From NCBI RefSeq assembly GCF_002292295.1, contig NZ_DBBS01000016.1, forward strand, positions 139,923-203,922: a stretch of DNA of 64,000 bases, read 5' to 3'. Every line of letters starts with the position of its first letter. The first letter of the stretch is position 1. The position numbers were made by a program, and so were the translations under genes. Shown here piece after piece: positions 31,799-39,614 of this stretch. This DNA is from Sphingomonas sp. UBA978 (GTDB lineage: Bacteria > Pseudomonadota > Alphaproteobacteria > Sphingomonadales > Sphingomonadaceae). The notes below the pieces were generated by a model that did not search any database, had not been told where the DNA came from, and saw nothing but the letters and a program-made list of their open reading frames with translations.

Positions 31799-32314
31799 AT
31801 GGGCTTGTTCAGCAAGGATATCGCGACGTTCCAAGACCTGTATGTCCATCAACTCGAAGACCTTTATTATGCCGAGCAGCAGATCACCAAGGCGCTGCCC
31901 AAGATGATCGACAAGGCCACCGACGTTCAGCTGCGCCAGGGGTTCGAACAGCATCTGCGCGAGACGGAAGGCCAGATCGAGCGCCTGCGCCGCGTGTTCG
32001 AGATCGAGGGCATGCAGCCCAAGGGCGTCACCTGCCCGGCGATCGACGGCATCATCAAGGAAGCGAACGAGGTCGCCGGCGAGGTGAGCGACAAGGCGGT
32101 GCTCGATGCGGCACTGACCGCGGCGGCGCAGGCGGTCGAGCATTATGAGATCGCCCGTTACGGCACGCTCATCACCTGGGCGAAGCAGCTTGGCAAGACC
32201 GAGTGCGCCGCGATCCTGCAGCAGACGCTCGACGAGGAAAAGGCGACCAACGACAAGCTGACGCAGCTCGCCACCGGTGGGATCAACGCACAGGCGGAAC
32301 TGGCCACGGCCTGA
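31799..32314 (+). CDS. YciE/YciF-type ferritin-like protein (DUF892)
   Basis: 171 residues. All-helical DUF892 domain: FQDLYVHQLEDLYYAEQQITKALPKM at the start, then VEHYEIARYGTLITWAKQLG and ILQQTLDEEKATNDKLTQLA, with the carboxylate/His ligands (ExxY..E, HxxE) expected for a di-iron or manganese site. Homologues are stress-induced under osmotic or stationary-phase control. Unlike the four ferritin-like proteins near 20.6-25.2 kb it has no signal peptide, so it is cytosolic. Monocistronic, convergent with nadB. Confidence 0.93.
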   Translation: MGLFSKDIATFQDLYVHQLEDLYYAEQQITKALPKMIDKATDVQLRQGFEQHLRETEGQIERLRRVFEIEGMQPKGVTCPAIDGIIKEANEVAGEVSDKAVLDAALTAAAQAVEHYEIARYGTLITWAKQLGKTECAAILQQTLDEEKATNDKLTQLATGGINAQAELATA

Positions 32315-32359
32315 TCATTTCGCGCACCCGGCGGTTTGTCGCCGCCGGGTGCAACGCGG

Positions 32360-33952
32360 TCAGGGCACCAGCACCGTATCGACCGCCTCGGCCAGCGTCT
32401 CCGGGTAATCCAGCGTATAGTGCAGCCCGCGGCTTTCGTGCCGGTGCAGCGCGGACCGCACGATCAGTTCGGCGGTCTGGAGCAGGTTGCGCAGCTCGAT
32501 CAGGTCGGGCGTGACGCGGAAATGGCCGTAATAGTCCGCGACTTCGCCGGTCAGCATTTGGATACGGTGTTGCGCGCGCTCCAGCCGCTTCGTCGTGCGG
32601 ACGATGCCGACGTAATTCCACATGAAGCGGCGGATCTCGGTCCAGTTCTGCTTGATGACGACCTCTTCGTCCGAATCGGTGACGCGGCTCTCGTCCCATG
32701 GGCGGATGACCGGCACCGGCGGCAGCGTGTCCCAATGCGCCGCGATATGATCCGCGCACGCCTCGCCGAAGACGAAGCATTCGAGCAGCGAGTTGGAGGC
32801 GAGGCGGTTGGCGCCGTGCAGCCCGCTTTCGGTGCATTCGCCGGCGGCATAGAGGCCGGGCAGGTCGGTGCGGCCGTCGCGGTCGATCACCACGCCGCCA
32901 CAGGTGTAATGTTGCGCCGGCACGACCGGGATCGGCTGCGTCGTCATGTCGATGCCGAGGCCGAGCAGTTTGTCGTGGATGTTGGGGAAATGGCCCTTCA
33001 CGAAGTCGGCGGGCATATGGCTGATGTCGAGATGGACGTAATCGAGACCGTAGCGCTTGATCTCGGCATCGATCGCGCGCGCCACCACGTCGCGCGGCGC
33101 CAGCTCCATCCGCTCGGCGTCATAGTCCGACATGAACCGCCTGCCGGTCGCCGGGTTGACGAGCCGGCCGCCCTCGCCGCGCACCGCCTCGGTGATGAGG
33201 AAGTTCTTGACCTCGAGATTGTAAAGGCAGGTCGGGTGGAACTGCATCATCTCCATGTTGGAGACGCGCGCACCCGCCCGCCACGCCATCGCGATGCCGT
33301 CGCCGGTCGCGCCGCGCGGGGCGGTGGAGAAGAGGTAGGTGCGACCCGCGCCGCCGGTGGCGAGGATGGTGGCCCGCGCGGTGTAGAGATTGACGCGGCC
33401 GGTGTTGCGATCGACCGCATAGACTCCCCAGACGTTGCCTGCGCCCGAATAGCGCTGCTCATGGCGGCTGGTGGCGAGGTCGATCGCGACCTGATCGGGG
33501 ACCAAAGTGATGTTGGGATGCGCCTCCGCGGCGCGTTGCAGCGCCTCCTGCACCGCCCAGCCGGTCGCGTCGGCGACATGGACGATGCGGCGGTGCGAAT
33601 GGCCGCCCTCGCGGGTGAGGTGGAGCGCTCCCTTGCCGTCGGTGCCCTCGGTGGCGAAGGGGACGCCGAGCTGCGTCAGCCGCTCGATCGCGGCGGGGGC
33701 GTTCTCGACCACGAATTCGACGATATCGCGGTCGTTGAGGCCCGCGCCGGCGACCATCGTATCCTCGACATGGTTGTCGAACGTGTCGCCCGGTTCGAGG
33801 ACGGCGGCGATTCCCCCCTGCGCCCAGGCGGTCGACCCTTCGTTGAGCGCGCCCTTGGCGAGCACGGTGACGCGGAAACGGTCGGCGAGGTTGAGCGCCG
33901 CGGTCAGGCCGGCCGCACCCGAGCCGACGATGAGGACGTCGGTGTTGCTCAT
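32360..33952 (-). CDS. nadB: L-aspartate oxidase
   Basis: 530-residue FAD enzyme converting L-aspartate to iminoaspartate, first step of de novo NAD synthesis. FAD motif VLIVGSGAAGLTAALNLA at the N-terminus; HSRRIVHVADATGW-like substrate segment (here THREGGHSHRRIVHVAD), FHPTCLYN and the active-site Arg in AVRGEGGRLVN. The C-terminal helical domain (RRFMWNYVGIVRTTKRLERA) is complete. No nadA or nadC is adjacent. Confidence 0.96.
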   Translation of the reverse strand: MSNTDVLIVGSGAAGLTAALNLADRFRVTVLAKGALNEGSTAWAQGGIAAVLEPGDTFDNHVEDTMVAGAGLNDRDIVEFVVENAPAAIERLTQLGVPFATEGTDGKGALHLTREGGHSHRRIVHVADATGWAVQEALQRAAEAHPNITLVPDQVAIDLATSRHEQRYSGAGNVWGVYAVDRNTGRVNLYTARATILATGGAGRTYLFSTAPRGATGDGIAMAWRAGARVSNMEMMQFHPTCLYNLEVKNFLITEAVRGEGGRLVNPATGRRFMSDYDAERMELAPRDVVARAIDAEIKRYGLDYVHLDISHMPADFVKGHFPNIHDKLLGLGIDMTTQPIPVVPAQHYTCGGVVIDRDGRTDLPGLYAAGECTESGLHGANRLASNSLLECFVFGEACADHIAAHWDTLPPVPVIRPWDESRVTDSDEEVVIKQNWTEIRRFMWNYVGIVRTTKRLERAQHRIQMLTGEVADYYGHFRVTPDLIELRNLLQTAELIVRSALHRHESRGLHYTLDYPETLAEAVDTVLVP

Positions 33953-33976
33953 CGGCGCCCTCCCGTCCGGGAGGCG

Positions 33977-34900
33977 TCAGACATTGGACGCGCGCGTCAG
34001 GCTGAGGAACACGTCTTCCAGATCAGGTTCCTTCGTCGTCACGTCGACGATCCCGAAGCCGTCGTGCTGCACCGCCGCCAGCACCTCGCCCGCGTTGACG
34101 CGGTCCTTGGCATAGGTGATCTCGAGCGTGCGGGCGCCCTTGAGAACGATCCTGCCGAAGCAGGCGTTGCTGGGCAGCGTCGCGACGTCGCGGTCAACGG
34201 TCACCGCGACGACCTTTTCCTGCGCCTTGCCGACCAGTTCGCGGGTCGGTTCGTTGGCGATCAGGCGGCCGTGGTTGATGATCGCGATCCGGTCGCACAA
34301 TTCCTCGGCTTCCTCGAGGTAATGCGTGGTCAGCACGACCGTGACGCCGGCGCGGTTGAGGTCGCGGACATAGGCCCAGAGCTGCTGGCGCAATTCGATG
34401 TCGACGCCCGCGGTCGGTTCGTCGAGCACCAGCACCGGCGGCGAATGGACCATCGCCTTGGCCACCATCAGCCGCCGCTTCATGCCGCCCGACAGCGTGC
34501 GGGCATAAGCGTTGGCCTTGTCTTCGAGATGCACCGCGCGCAGCAGTTCGAGGCTGCGGCGTTCGGCCTTGGGCACGCCGTACAGCCCGGCCTGGATGTT
34601 GAGCGTCTCGATCGGGGTGAAGAAGGGATCGAACAGGATTTCCTGATTGACGATGCCGATCGACGCCTTGGCGTTGCGCGGATGCGCGTCGATGTCGAAT
34701 CCCCAGATCTCGGCCTGTCCCTCGGTCTTGTTGACCAGCCCGGCGAGGATGTTGATGAGCGTCGACTTGCCGGCGCCGTTCGGGCCGAGCAGGCCGAAGA
34801 TCTGGCCGCGCGGCACGTCGAAACTGACCCCGTCGAGCGCGCGCTTGCCGCCCTGATAGGTTTTGCAGAGGTTCTGGATGCGGATCGCGGCCTCGGTCAT
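33977..34900 (-). CDS. ABC transporter ATP-binding protein (ABC-2/drug-exporter type)
   Basis: 307 residues from ATG 34900. Walker A GPNGAGKST, signature LSGGMKRRLMVAKAM, Walker B VLVLDEPTAGVD and H-loop TTHYLEEAEELCDRI, followed by a C-terminal extension ending DLEDVFLSLTR, typical of ABC-2-type exporter ATPases (DrrA/NodI-like). No permease gene is adjacent on either side, so its membrane partner is encoded elsewhere. It lies 24 bp from nadB in the same direction. Confidence 0.92.
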   Translation of the reverse strand: MTEAAIRIQNLCKTYQGGKRALDGVSFDVPRGQIFGLLGPNGAGKSTLINILAGLVNKTEGQAEIWGFDIDAHPRNAKASIGIVNQEILFDPFFTPIETLNIQAGLYGVPKAERRSLELLRAVHLEDKANAYARTLSGGMKRRLMVAKAMVHSPPVLVLDEPTAGVDIELRQQLWAYVRDLNRAGVTVVLTTHYLEEAEELCDRIAIINHGRLIANEPTRELVGKAQEKVVAVTVDRDVATLPSNACFGRIVLKGARTLEITYAKDRVNAGEVLAAVQHDGFGIVDVTTKEPDLEDVFLSLTRASNV

Positions 34901-35009
34901 GGTCGCGGAATACGCCGATCTTTCCCGGGCGCAACACAATCCTCCCCCGATATCGCCCCCGCGCCGGGAAGGATTGAAGCGGGTGCCGGGCCTTGCTATC
35001 CGCAGCCGC

Positions 35010-35243
35010 ATGATCCCGCCGCCCGAAACCGTCCGCGTATCCCAGCGTCGCGTCGCCTGCGACGGCGCCACCGACATTCCCGGCGGTGCCGCGCTCGGCC
35101 ATCCGCGGGTGTTCCTGCAGATCGACGAGGAAGGCTATGTCGACTGCGGCTATTGCGACCGCCGCTTCGTGCTGATCGGCGGGCCGGCCGACGGCGTCGA
35201 TCCATCCATGCTGCCCGATCATCCGGATGGCGCGAGCGTTTAA
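35010..35243 (+). CDS. Zinc-finger domain-containing protein (CHCC type, NDUFS6-like)
   Basis: 77 residues. Contains the CHCC zinc site of the family: VACDG, then LGHPRVFLQ, then VDCGYCDRRF. The domain is homologous to the mitochondrial complex I accessory subunit NDUFS6, whose alphaproteobacterial version is a small stand-alone protein. Start at ATG 35010. It is divergent from the ABC ATPase and 18 bp upstream of tldD. Confidence 0.88.
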   Translation: MIPPPETVRVSQRRVACDGATDIPGGAALGHPRVFLQIDEEGYVDCGYCDRRFVLIGGPADGVDPSMLPDHPDGASV

Positions 35244-35261
35244 CGCGCCTATATTGGCGGG

Positions 35262-36692
35262 ATGACATCTGCAGCCGATCCCCGCTCGTTCCTGTACCGC
35301 GACCAGCTTTCGCCCGAGGCGGCGCTGCGCCTCACCGCCGATGCGCTCGGCCGCGCCGATGACGGCGAACTCTACCTCCAGTACCGCAAGGCGGAGGCGT
35401 TCGGCTTCGACGACGGCCGGCTGAAGACCGCGAGCTACGACACCAACGCCGGCTTCGGCCTGCGCGCGGTGTCGGGCGAGATGACCGCCTTCGCCCATGC
35501 CAACGAACTGTCCGAGGCGGCGATCCGCCGCGCGGGCGAAACGATGGCGCTGATCGACCCGACGAGTGCGGCCAAGGCGCCGCCGCCGCAGGGCAACAAC
35601 CGGCACCTCTATACCGACGCCGATCCGCTCGACCTGGTGCCGTTCGCCGACAAGGTGAACCTGTGCCAGACGATCGATGCGGCGGCGCGGGCGCGCGATC
35701 CGCGCGTGGCGCAGGTGTCGGTGGGGCTCAGCGGCACGTGGGGCGTGGTCGAGGTGGTGCGGCCGGACGGCTTCGTCGCCACCGACGTGCGGCCGCTGGT
35801 GCGGCTCAACATCCAGATCGTCGTCGAACAGAACGGCCGGCGCGAGACCGGGACGTTCGGGATCGGCGGGCGCTATCTCTACGACCGGCTGTTCGACCCG
35901 GCGGTGTGGAACCGCGGGATCGACGAGGCGCTGGCGCATGCCCTGGTCAACCTCGATTCGGTCGCCGCGCCGGCGGGCGAGATGACGGTGCTGCTCGGGC
36001 CGGGCTGGCCCGGGATCGTGCTGCACGAGGCGATCGGCCACGGGCTGGAGGGCGACTTCAACCGCAAGGGCACCAGCGCCTTCTCCGGCCGGATCGGCGA
36101 GCGGGTGGCGGCGCCGGGGGTGACGGTGGTCGACGACGGCTCGATCCAGGATCGCCGCGGCTCGCTGTCGATCGACGACGAGGGCACGCCGACCGGCGAG
36201 ACGGTGCTGATCGAGGACGGCATCCTCAAGGGCTATATGCAGGACCGTCTCAACGCGCGGCTGATGGGCGTCGCGCCGACCGGCAACGGTCGCCGCGAAA
36301 GCTTCGCGCATGCGCCGATGCCGCGCATGACCAACACCTTCATGAAGGGCGGCAAGGACGATCCCGCCGAACTGCTCGCCCGGGTGAAGCGCGGCATCTT
36401 CGCCAAGAGCTTCGGCGGCGGGCAGGTCGATATCGTGTCGGGCAAGTTCGTGTTTTCCTGCACCGAGGCCTATCTGATCGAGGACGGCCGCATCGGCGCG
36501 CCGATCAAGGGCGCGACGCTTATCGGCGACGGCCCGACGGTCCTGACCAAGGTCACCGGGATCGGCAACGATTTTGCGCTGGACGAGGGGATCGGCGTGT
36601 GCGGCAAGGGCGGGCAGAGCGTGCCGGCCGGCGTCGGCCAGCCGACATTGCTGGTGGACGGGCTGACGGTGGGTGGAACGGCGACGGCCTGA
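35262..36692 (+). CDS. tldD: TldD metalloprotease
   Basis: 476 residues. TldD is the metallopeptidase subunit of the TldD/TldE (PmbA) complex that degrades unfolded peptides or processes modified peptides. The zinc-binding HExxxH is HEAIGHGLEGD at about residue 255, and the conserved downstream FGGGQVDIVSGKFVFSCTEAYLI and KGATLIGDGP are present. The N-terminal half (LYLQYRKAEAFGFDDGRLKTASYDTNAGFGLR) is typical. tldE/pmbA is not in this window. Confidence 0.95.
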   Translation: MTSAADPRSFLYRDQLSPEAALRLTADALGRADDGELYLQYRKAEAFGFDDGRLKTASYDTNAGFGLRAVSGEMTAFAHANELSEAAIRRAGETMALIDPTSAAKAPPPQGNNRHLYTDADPLDLVPFADKVNLCQTIDAAARARDPRVAQVSVGLSGTWGVVEVVRPDGFVATDVRPLVRLNIQIVVEQNGRRETGTFGIGGRYLYDRLFDPAVWNRGIDEALAHALVNLDSVAAPAGEMTVLLGPGWPGIVLHEAIGHGLEGDFNRKGTSAFSGRIGERVAAPGVTVVDDGSIQDRRGSLSIDDEGTPTGETVLIEDGILKGYMQDRLNARLMGVAPTGNGRRESFAHAPMPRMTNTFMKGGKDDPAELLARVKRGIFAKSFGGGQVDIVSGKFVFSCTEAYLIEDGRIGAPIKGATLIGDGPTVLTKVTGIGNDFALDEGIGVCGKGGQSVPAGVGQPTLLVDGLTVGGTATA

Positions 36693-36715
36693 ACGCGGTA
36701 ACGGAAGCATCTTTG

Positions 36716-36922
36716 ATGAGCCTCGTCGAACTCGGTCGCTATGACCGCAATCTCGCCAACATCATCGTCGGGCGGCTCGATGCCGAAGGGCTGGATGCGA
36801 TCGCCTTCGATGGCGGATCGAGCATCGCCGACGGCAGCTATCTGCTGATCCCGGTCCGCGTGATGGTGGACGAGGACGACCTGCCCGCTGCGCAGGCGAT
36901 CGTCGCTGCTGCTGAAATTTGA
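36716..36922 (+). CDS. DUF2007 domain protein (putative signal transducing protein)
   Basis: 68 residues: MSLVELGRYDRNLANIIVGRLDAEGLDAIAFDGG, then PVRVMVDEDDLPAAQAIVA. This is the compact ferredoxin-like DUF2007 domain, resembling the PII-like fold. It starts 23 bp after tldD and 134 bp before glnK. No enzymatic motif. Confidence 0.87.
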   Translation: MSLVELGRYDRNLANIIVGRLDAEGLDAIAFDGGSSIADGSYLLIPVRVMVDEDDLPAAQAIVAAAEI

Positions 36923-37008
36923 GGCAGCCGCGCGCGGCTGCTCATTATTCTATCGTTAATCCGCGTTCCACCGCCGCACTCGCCCGCCGGACCGCGTCGT
37001 TTCGCGAA

Positions 37009-37025
37009 TGGCATGATCGTTGCGA
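37009..37025 (+). promoter_or_regulatory. Sigma-54 (RpoN) promoter for glnK-amtB
   Basis: TGGCAT-N5-TTGCG matches the -24/-12 consensus TGGCAC-N5-TTGCW with exact 5-base spacing and invariant GG and GC. It is 31 bp upstream of the glnK start, as expected for NtrC-controlled ammonium uptake. No clear NtrC site was picked out by eye in the 100 bp upstream. Confidence 0.7.
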
Positions 37026-37056
37026 AGGGCCCTCTCGTACAATCGAGGGGGCAGGG

Positions 37057-37395
37057 ATGAAGCTGGTCATTGCGATCATCAAGCCGTTCAAACTGGACGA
37101 GGTGAGGGAAGCGCTCACCACGTTGGGCGTGGCGGGGATGACGGTTACCGAGGTCAAGGGGTTCGGCCGCCAGAAGGGCCAGACCGAAATCTATCGCGGC
37201 GCCGAATACAGCACCAACATGGTGCCCAAGATCAAGATCGAGGTGGTCTGCGCCGCCGATCTCGCCGACCGGGTGGTCGAGGCGGTTCAGGCGTCGGCGA
37301 ACACCGGCGCGATCGGCGACGGCAAGATCTTCGTGCTCGACGTCGGCCAGGCGGTGCGGATCCGCACCGGCGAAACCGACGATTCGGCGCTCTGA
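37057..37395 (+). CDS. glnK: Nitrogen regulatory protein P-II (GlnK)
   Basis: 112 residues, normal for P-II. Trimeric sensor of 2-oxoglutarate and ATP/ADP. The T-loop has the uridylylated Tyr51 in YRGAEYSTNMVPK, the B-loop is NTGAIGDGKIFVLDV, and the C-terminal region VRIRTGETDDSAL is intact. Being directly upstream of amtB (13 bp) and behind a sigma-54 promoter supports the GlnK rather than GlnB name. It gates AmtB by inserting the T-loop. Confidence 0.95.
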   Translation: MKLVIAIIKPFKLDEVREALTTLGVAGMTVTEVKGFGRQKGQTEIYRGAEYSTNMVPKIKIEVVCAADLADRVVEAVQASANTGAIGDGKIFVLDVGQAVRIRTGETDDSAL

Positions 37396-37408
37396 GGGGG
37401 GAATAGGG

Positions 37409-38776
37409 ATGAAGCACGCTTTGAAGATCGCGGGCGCCGCGGGGCTGACCGCCCTGGCGTTCGCCGCCATGCCCGCCTGGGCGCAGGATGCCGCCCTGCA
37501 GGCGCCGCCGGCCGCGGCAGCACCCGTGGTGGCGACCGTCAACAAGGGCGACACCGCCTGGATGATGACCTCCACCGTCCTCGTCATGATGATGATCCTG
37601 CCGGGTCTGGCATTGTTCTACGGCGGTCTCACCCGCTCGAAGAACATGCTGTCGACGATGACGCAGATCGGCGCGGTCGCGTGCCTCGCGATGCTGCTGT
37701 GGGTGATGTACGGCTACAGCCTCGCCTTCGGACCTGACCTGACCAGCGGCTTCTCCAACGTCATCGGCAGCCTCGACAAGGCGTTCCTGAAGGGCGTGAC
37801 GCCCGCATCGCAGGCGGCGACCTTCACCGCCGGGGTCGAGATTCCCGAATATGTCTTCATCTGCTTCCAGATGACCTTCGCCGCGATCACCGTCGCGCTG
37901 GTGCTGGGATCGGTGGTCGAGCGGATGAAATTCTCCGCCGTCATGGCCTTCGCCGCGGTGTGGCTGACGATCGTCTATTTCCCGATCGCGCACATGGTCT
38001 GGGCGTCGTCGGGCTTCTTCTTCAAGGCGGGCGCGCTCGACTTCGCCGGCGGCACCGTGGTGCACATCAACGCCGGCGTCTCGGCGCTGGTCGCCAGCAT
38101 CATGCTCGGCAAGCGCATGGGCTATCCGACGACGCCGATGCCCCCGCATTCGCTGACGCTGACCGCGGTCGGCACCGGCCTGCTGTGGGTCGGCTGGTTC
38201 GGCTTCAACGCCGGCTCGGCGCTGGAGGCCAATGGCTCGGCGGGTCTGGCGATGATCAACACCTTCGTCGCCACAGCATCGGGCGCGCTGTTCTGGATGC
38301 TGGCGGAGCGCCTGCGCGGTCACAAGGGGTCGGCGCTGGGCTTCTGCTCGGGCATCGTGGCGGGCCTCGTCGCGGTGACGCCGGCGGCCGGCAACTCGGG
38401 TCCGTTCGGCGCGATCGTGCTGGGTGCGGTCGCCTCGCTGGTCTGCTTCTTCGCCGTCTCGGTGCTCAAGCCGAAGCTCGGCTATGACGATGCGCTCGAC
38501 GCCTTCGGTGTCCACGGCATCGGCGGTATGGTCGGCGCGATCGGCACCGGCATCGTCTATGCCCCGTCGCTCGGCGGGCCGGGCGCGGCGGACTATGCGA
38601 TGGGCGCCAAGCTGCTCGTCCAGGTCGAGGCGGTGGTCGTCACCACCATCTGGGCGACGATCGGCACCGTCATCGCGATCCTGATCGCCAAGGCGCTTAC
38701 CGGCCTGCGGGTCGCTCCCGAAGTCGAGCAGGAAGGCCTCGACCTCGGCGAGCACGGCGAGCGCGCCTACAACTGA
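37409..38776 (+). CDS. amtB: Ammonium transporter
   Basis: 455 residues. A cleavable signal peptide (LTALAFAAMPAWAQ) and a Pro/Ala-rich lead precede eleven membrane helices. Landmarks are GLALFYGGLTRSKNM near helix 1 and the signature DFAGGTVVHINAGVSALVA (twin-His pore residue in VHINAG), then DDALDAFGVHGIGGMVGAIGTGI with the second His. Operon with glnK, ending at a strong terminator. Confidence 0.97.
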   Translation: MKHALKIAGAAGLTALAFAAMPAWAQDAALQAPPAAAAPVVATVNKGDTAWMMTSTVLVMMMILPGLALFYGGLTRSKNMLSTMTQIGAVACLAMLLWVMYGYSLAFGPDLTSGFSNVIGSLDKAFLKGVTPASQAATFTAGVEIPEYVFICFQMTFAAITVALVLGSVVERMKFSAVMAFAAVWLTIVYFPIAHMVWASSGFFFKAGALDFAGGTVVHINAGVSALVASIMLGKRMGYPTTPMPPHSLTLTAVGTGLLWVGWFGFNAGSALEANGSAGLAMINTFVATASGALFWMLAERLRGHKGSALGFCSGIVAGLVAVTPAAGNSGPFGAIVLGAVASLVCFFAVSVLKPKLGYDDALDAFGVHGIGGMVGAIGTGIVYAPSLGGPGAADYAMGAKLLVQVEAVVVTTIWATIGTVIAILIAKALTGLRVAPEVEQEGLDLGEHGERAYN

Positions 38777-38842
38777 TCCTCTGATCGGGCGCGGGGGCAG
38801 CAGACCCCCGCCCCCCACGACGTTCCTCCTGCGGACGACCTC

Positions 38843-38874
38843 GACCCGGTACGGCGACGTACCGGGTCTTTTTT
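38843..38874 (+). terminator. Rho-independent terminator after amtB
   Basis: GACCCGGTAC (38843-38852) pairs perfectly with GTACCGGGTC (38859-38868), followed by six T. It ends the glnK-amtB transcript. Confidence 0.93.
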
Positions 38875-38880
38875 GTCGGG

Positions 38881-39012
38881 TTCACACGAAGGCGCGAAGA
38901 CGCGACGTATCGCGTCCTGGACAGGCATGGCCTGCCTTTATCGCAGCGGGGGGGCGAGCGGGCGGGCGGCGCAGCTACGCCACCTCTTCGCGTCGTCGCG
39001 GCTTCGCGCGAA
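38881..39012. repeat. Interspersed inverted-repeat element (TTCACACGAAGGCGCGAAG family)
   Basis: Left arm TTCACACGAAGGCGCGAAGA (38881 onward, 27 bp) is matched imperfectly in inverse orientation at 38984-39012, about 130 bp overall. Together with the next element it fills most of the 38777-39193 gap between amtB and ribH, in which I see no gene. Confidence 0.6.
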
Positions 39013-39017
39013 TCAGG

Positions 39018-39150
39018 TTTGCGCGCAGAGGCGCGGACGGTGCAGAGATGCTACGCCTCGGAACCGATCGCCCCGGTACGAACGCGCAAAATATACGAGG
39101 CGGAGCAACTATTGCTCCCCTCTGCGTTCTCCGCGCCTCTGTGCGAACGC
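39018..39150. repeat. Interspersed inverted-repeat element, copy A (GCGCAGAGGCGCGGA family)
   Basis: Left arm with GCGCAGAGGCGCGGACGG near 39022 and inverted right arm TCTGCGTTCTCCGCGCCTCT (39121-39140). A second copy with the same arms is at 43633-43719. The central part differs between copies. Position in intergenic DNA between convergent genes suits a REP/MITE-like element. Confidence 0.65.
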
Positions 39151-39193
39151 GTTCAAGACGCTGCGCGCACGACTCCCGAGGTGCGGGAGGTTC

Positions 39194-39613
39194 TCAGCCC
39201 AACCGTTCGCGCAGGGCGAGCATTGCCAGCGCCGCTTGCGCCGCGCCGCCGCCCTTGTCGAGCTGCGCCGGGTCGGCGCGCACGATCGCCTGCGCCTCGT
39301 TCTCGGTGGTCAGGATACCGTTGCCGATCGCGAGCCCGTCCAGCGTCAGCGCCATGATCCCGCGCGCGCTTTCGTTGGAGACGATCTCGAAATGATAGGT
39401 CTCGCCGCGGATCACCACGCCCAATGCGACGAAGGCGTCGTAGCGGTCGCTGTCCGCGGCCAGCGCAATCGCGCCCGGCACCTCGAGCGCACCCGGCACC
39501 GTCACCGTATCGTGGCTATGGCCCGCCGCCTCGATCGCGGCGCGGGCGCCGGCGACGAGCATGTCGTTGAGATGGTCGTAGAAGCGCGCTTCGACGATCA
39601 GTACGTGTGCCAT
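39194..39613 (-). CDS. ribH: 6,7-dimethyl-8-ribityllumazine synthase
   Basis: 139 residues. Condenses the RibD product with dihydroxybutanone phosphate to lumazine. Key features: LIVEARFYDHLNDMLVAGA, the substrate loop TVTVPGALEVPGAIALAA, LGVVIRGETYHFEIVSNESARG with catalytic His in YHFE, and IGNGILTTENEAQA. Last gene of the rib operon, 1 bp after ribBX. Confidence 0.96.
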   Translation of the reverse strand: MAHVLIVEARFYDHLNDMLVAGARAAIEAAGHSHDTVTVPGALEVPGAIALAADSDRYDAFVALGVVIRGETYHFEIVSNESARGIMALTLDGLAIGNGILTTENEAQAIVRADPAQLDKGGGAAQAALAMLALRERLG

Positions 39614-39614
39614 G

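Noticed and set aside
32336..35362. 1008-codon plus-strand open frame across nadB and the ABC ATPase
   Set aside because: Compositionally biased (Asp/Arg/Ala/His) and antisense to two well-conserved genes.
34194..36710. 838-codon minus-strand frame across tldD
   Set aside because: Antisense to tldD, with low-complexity composition and no conserved domain.
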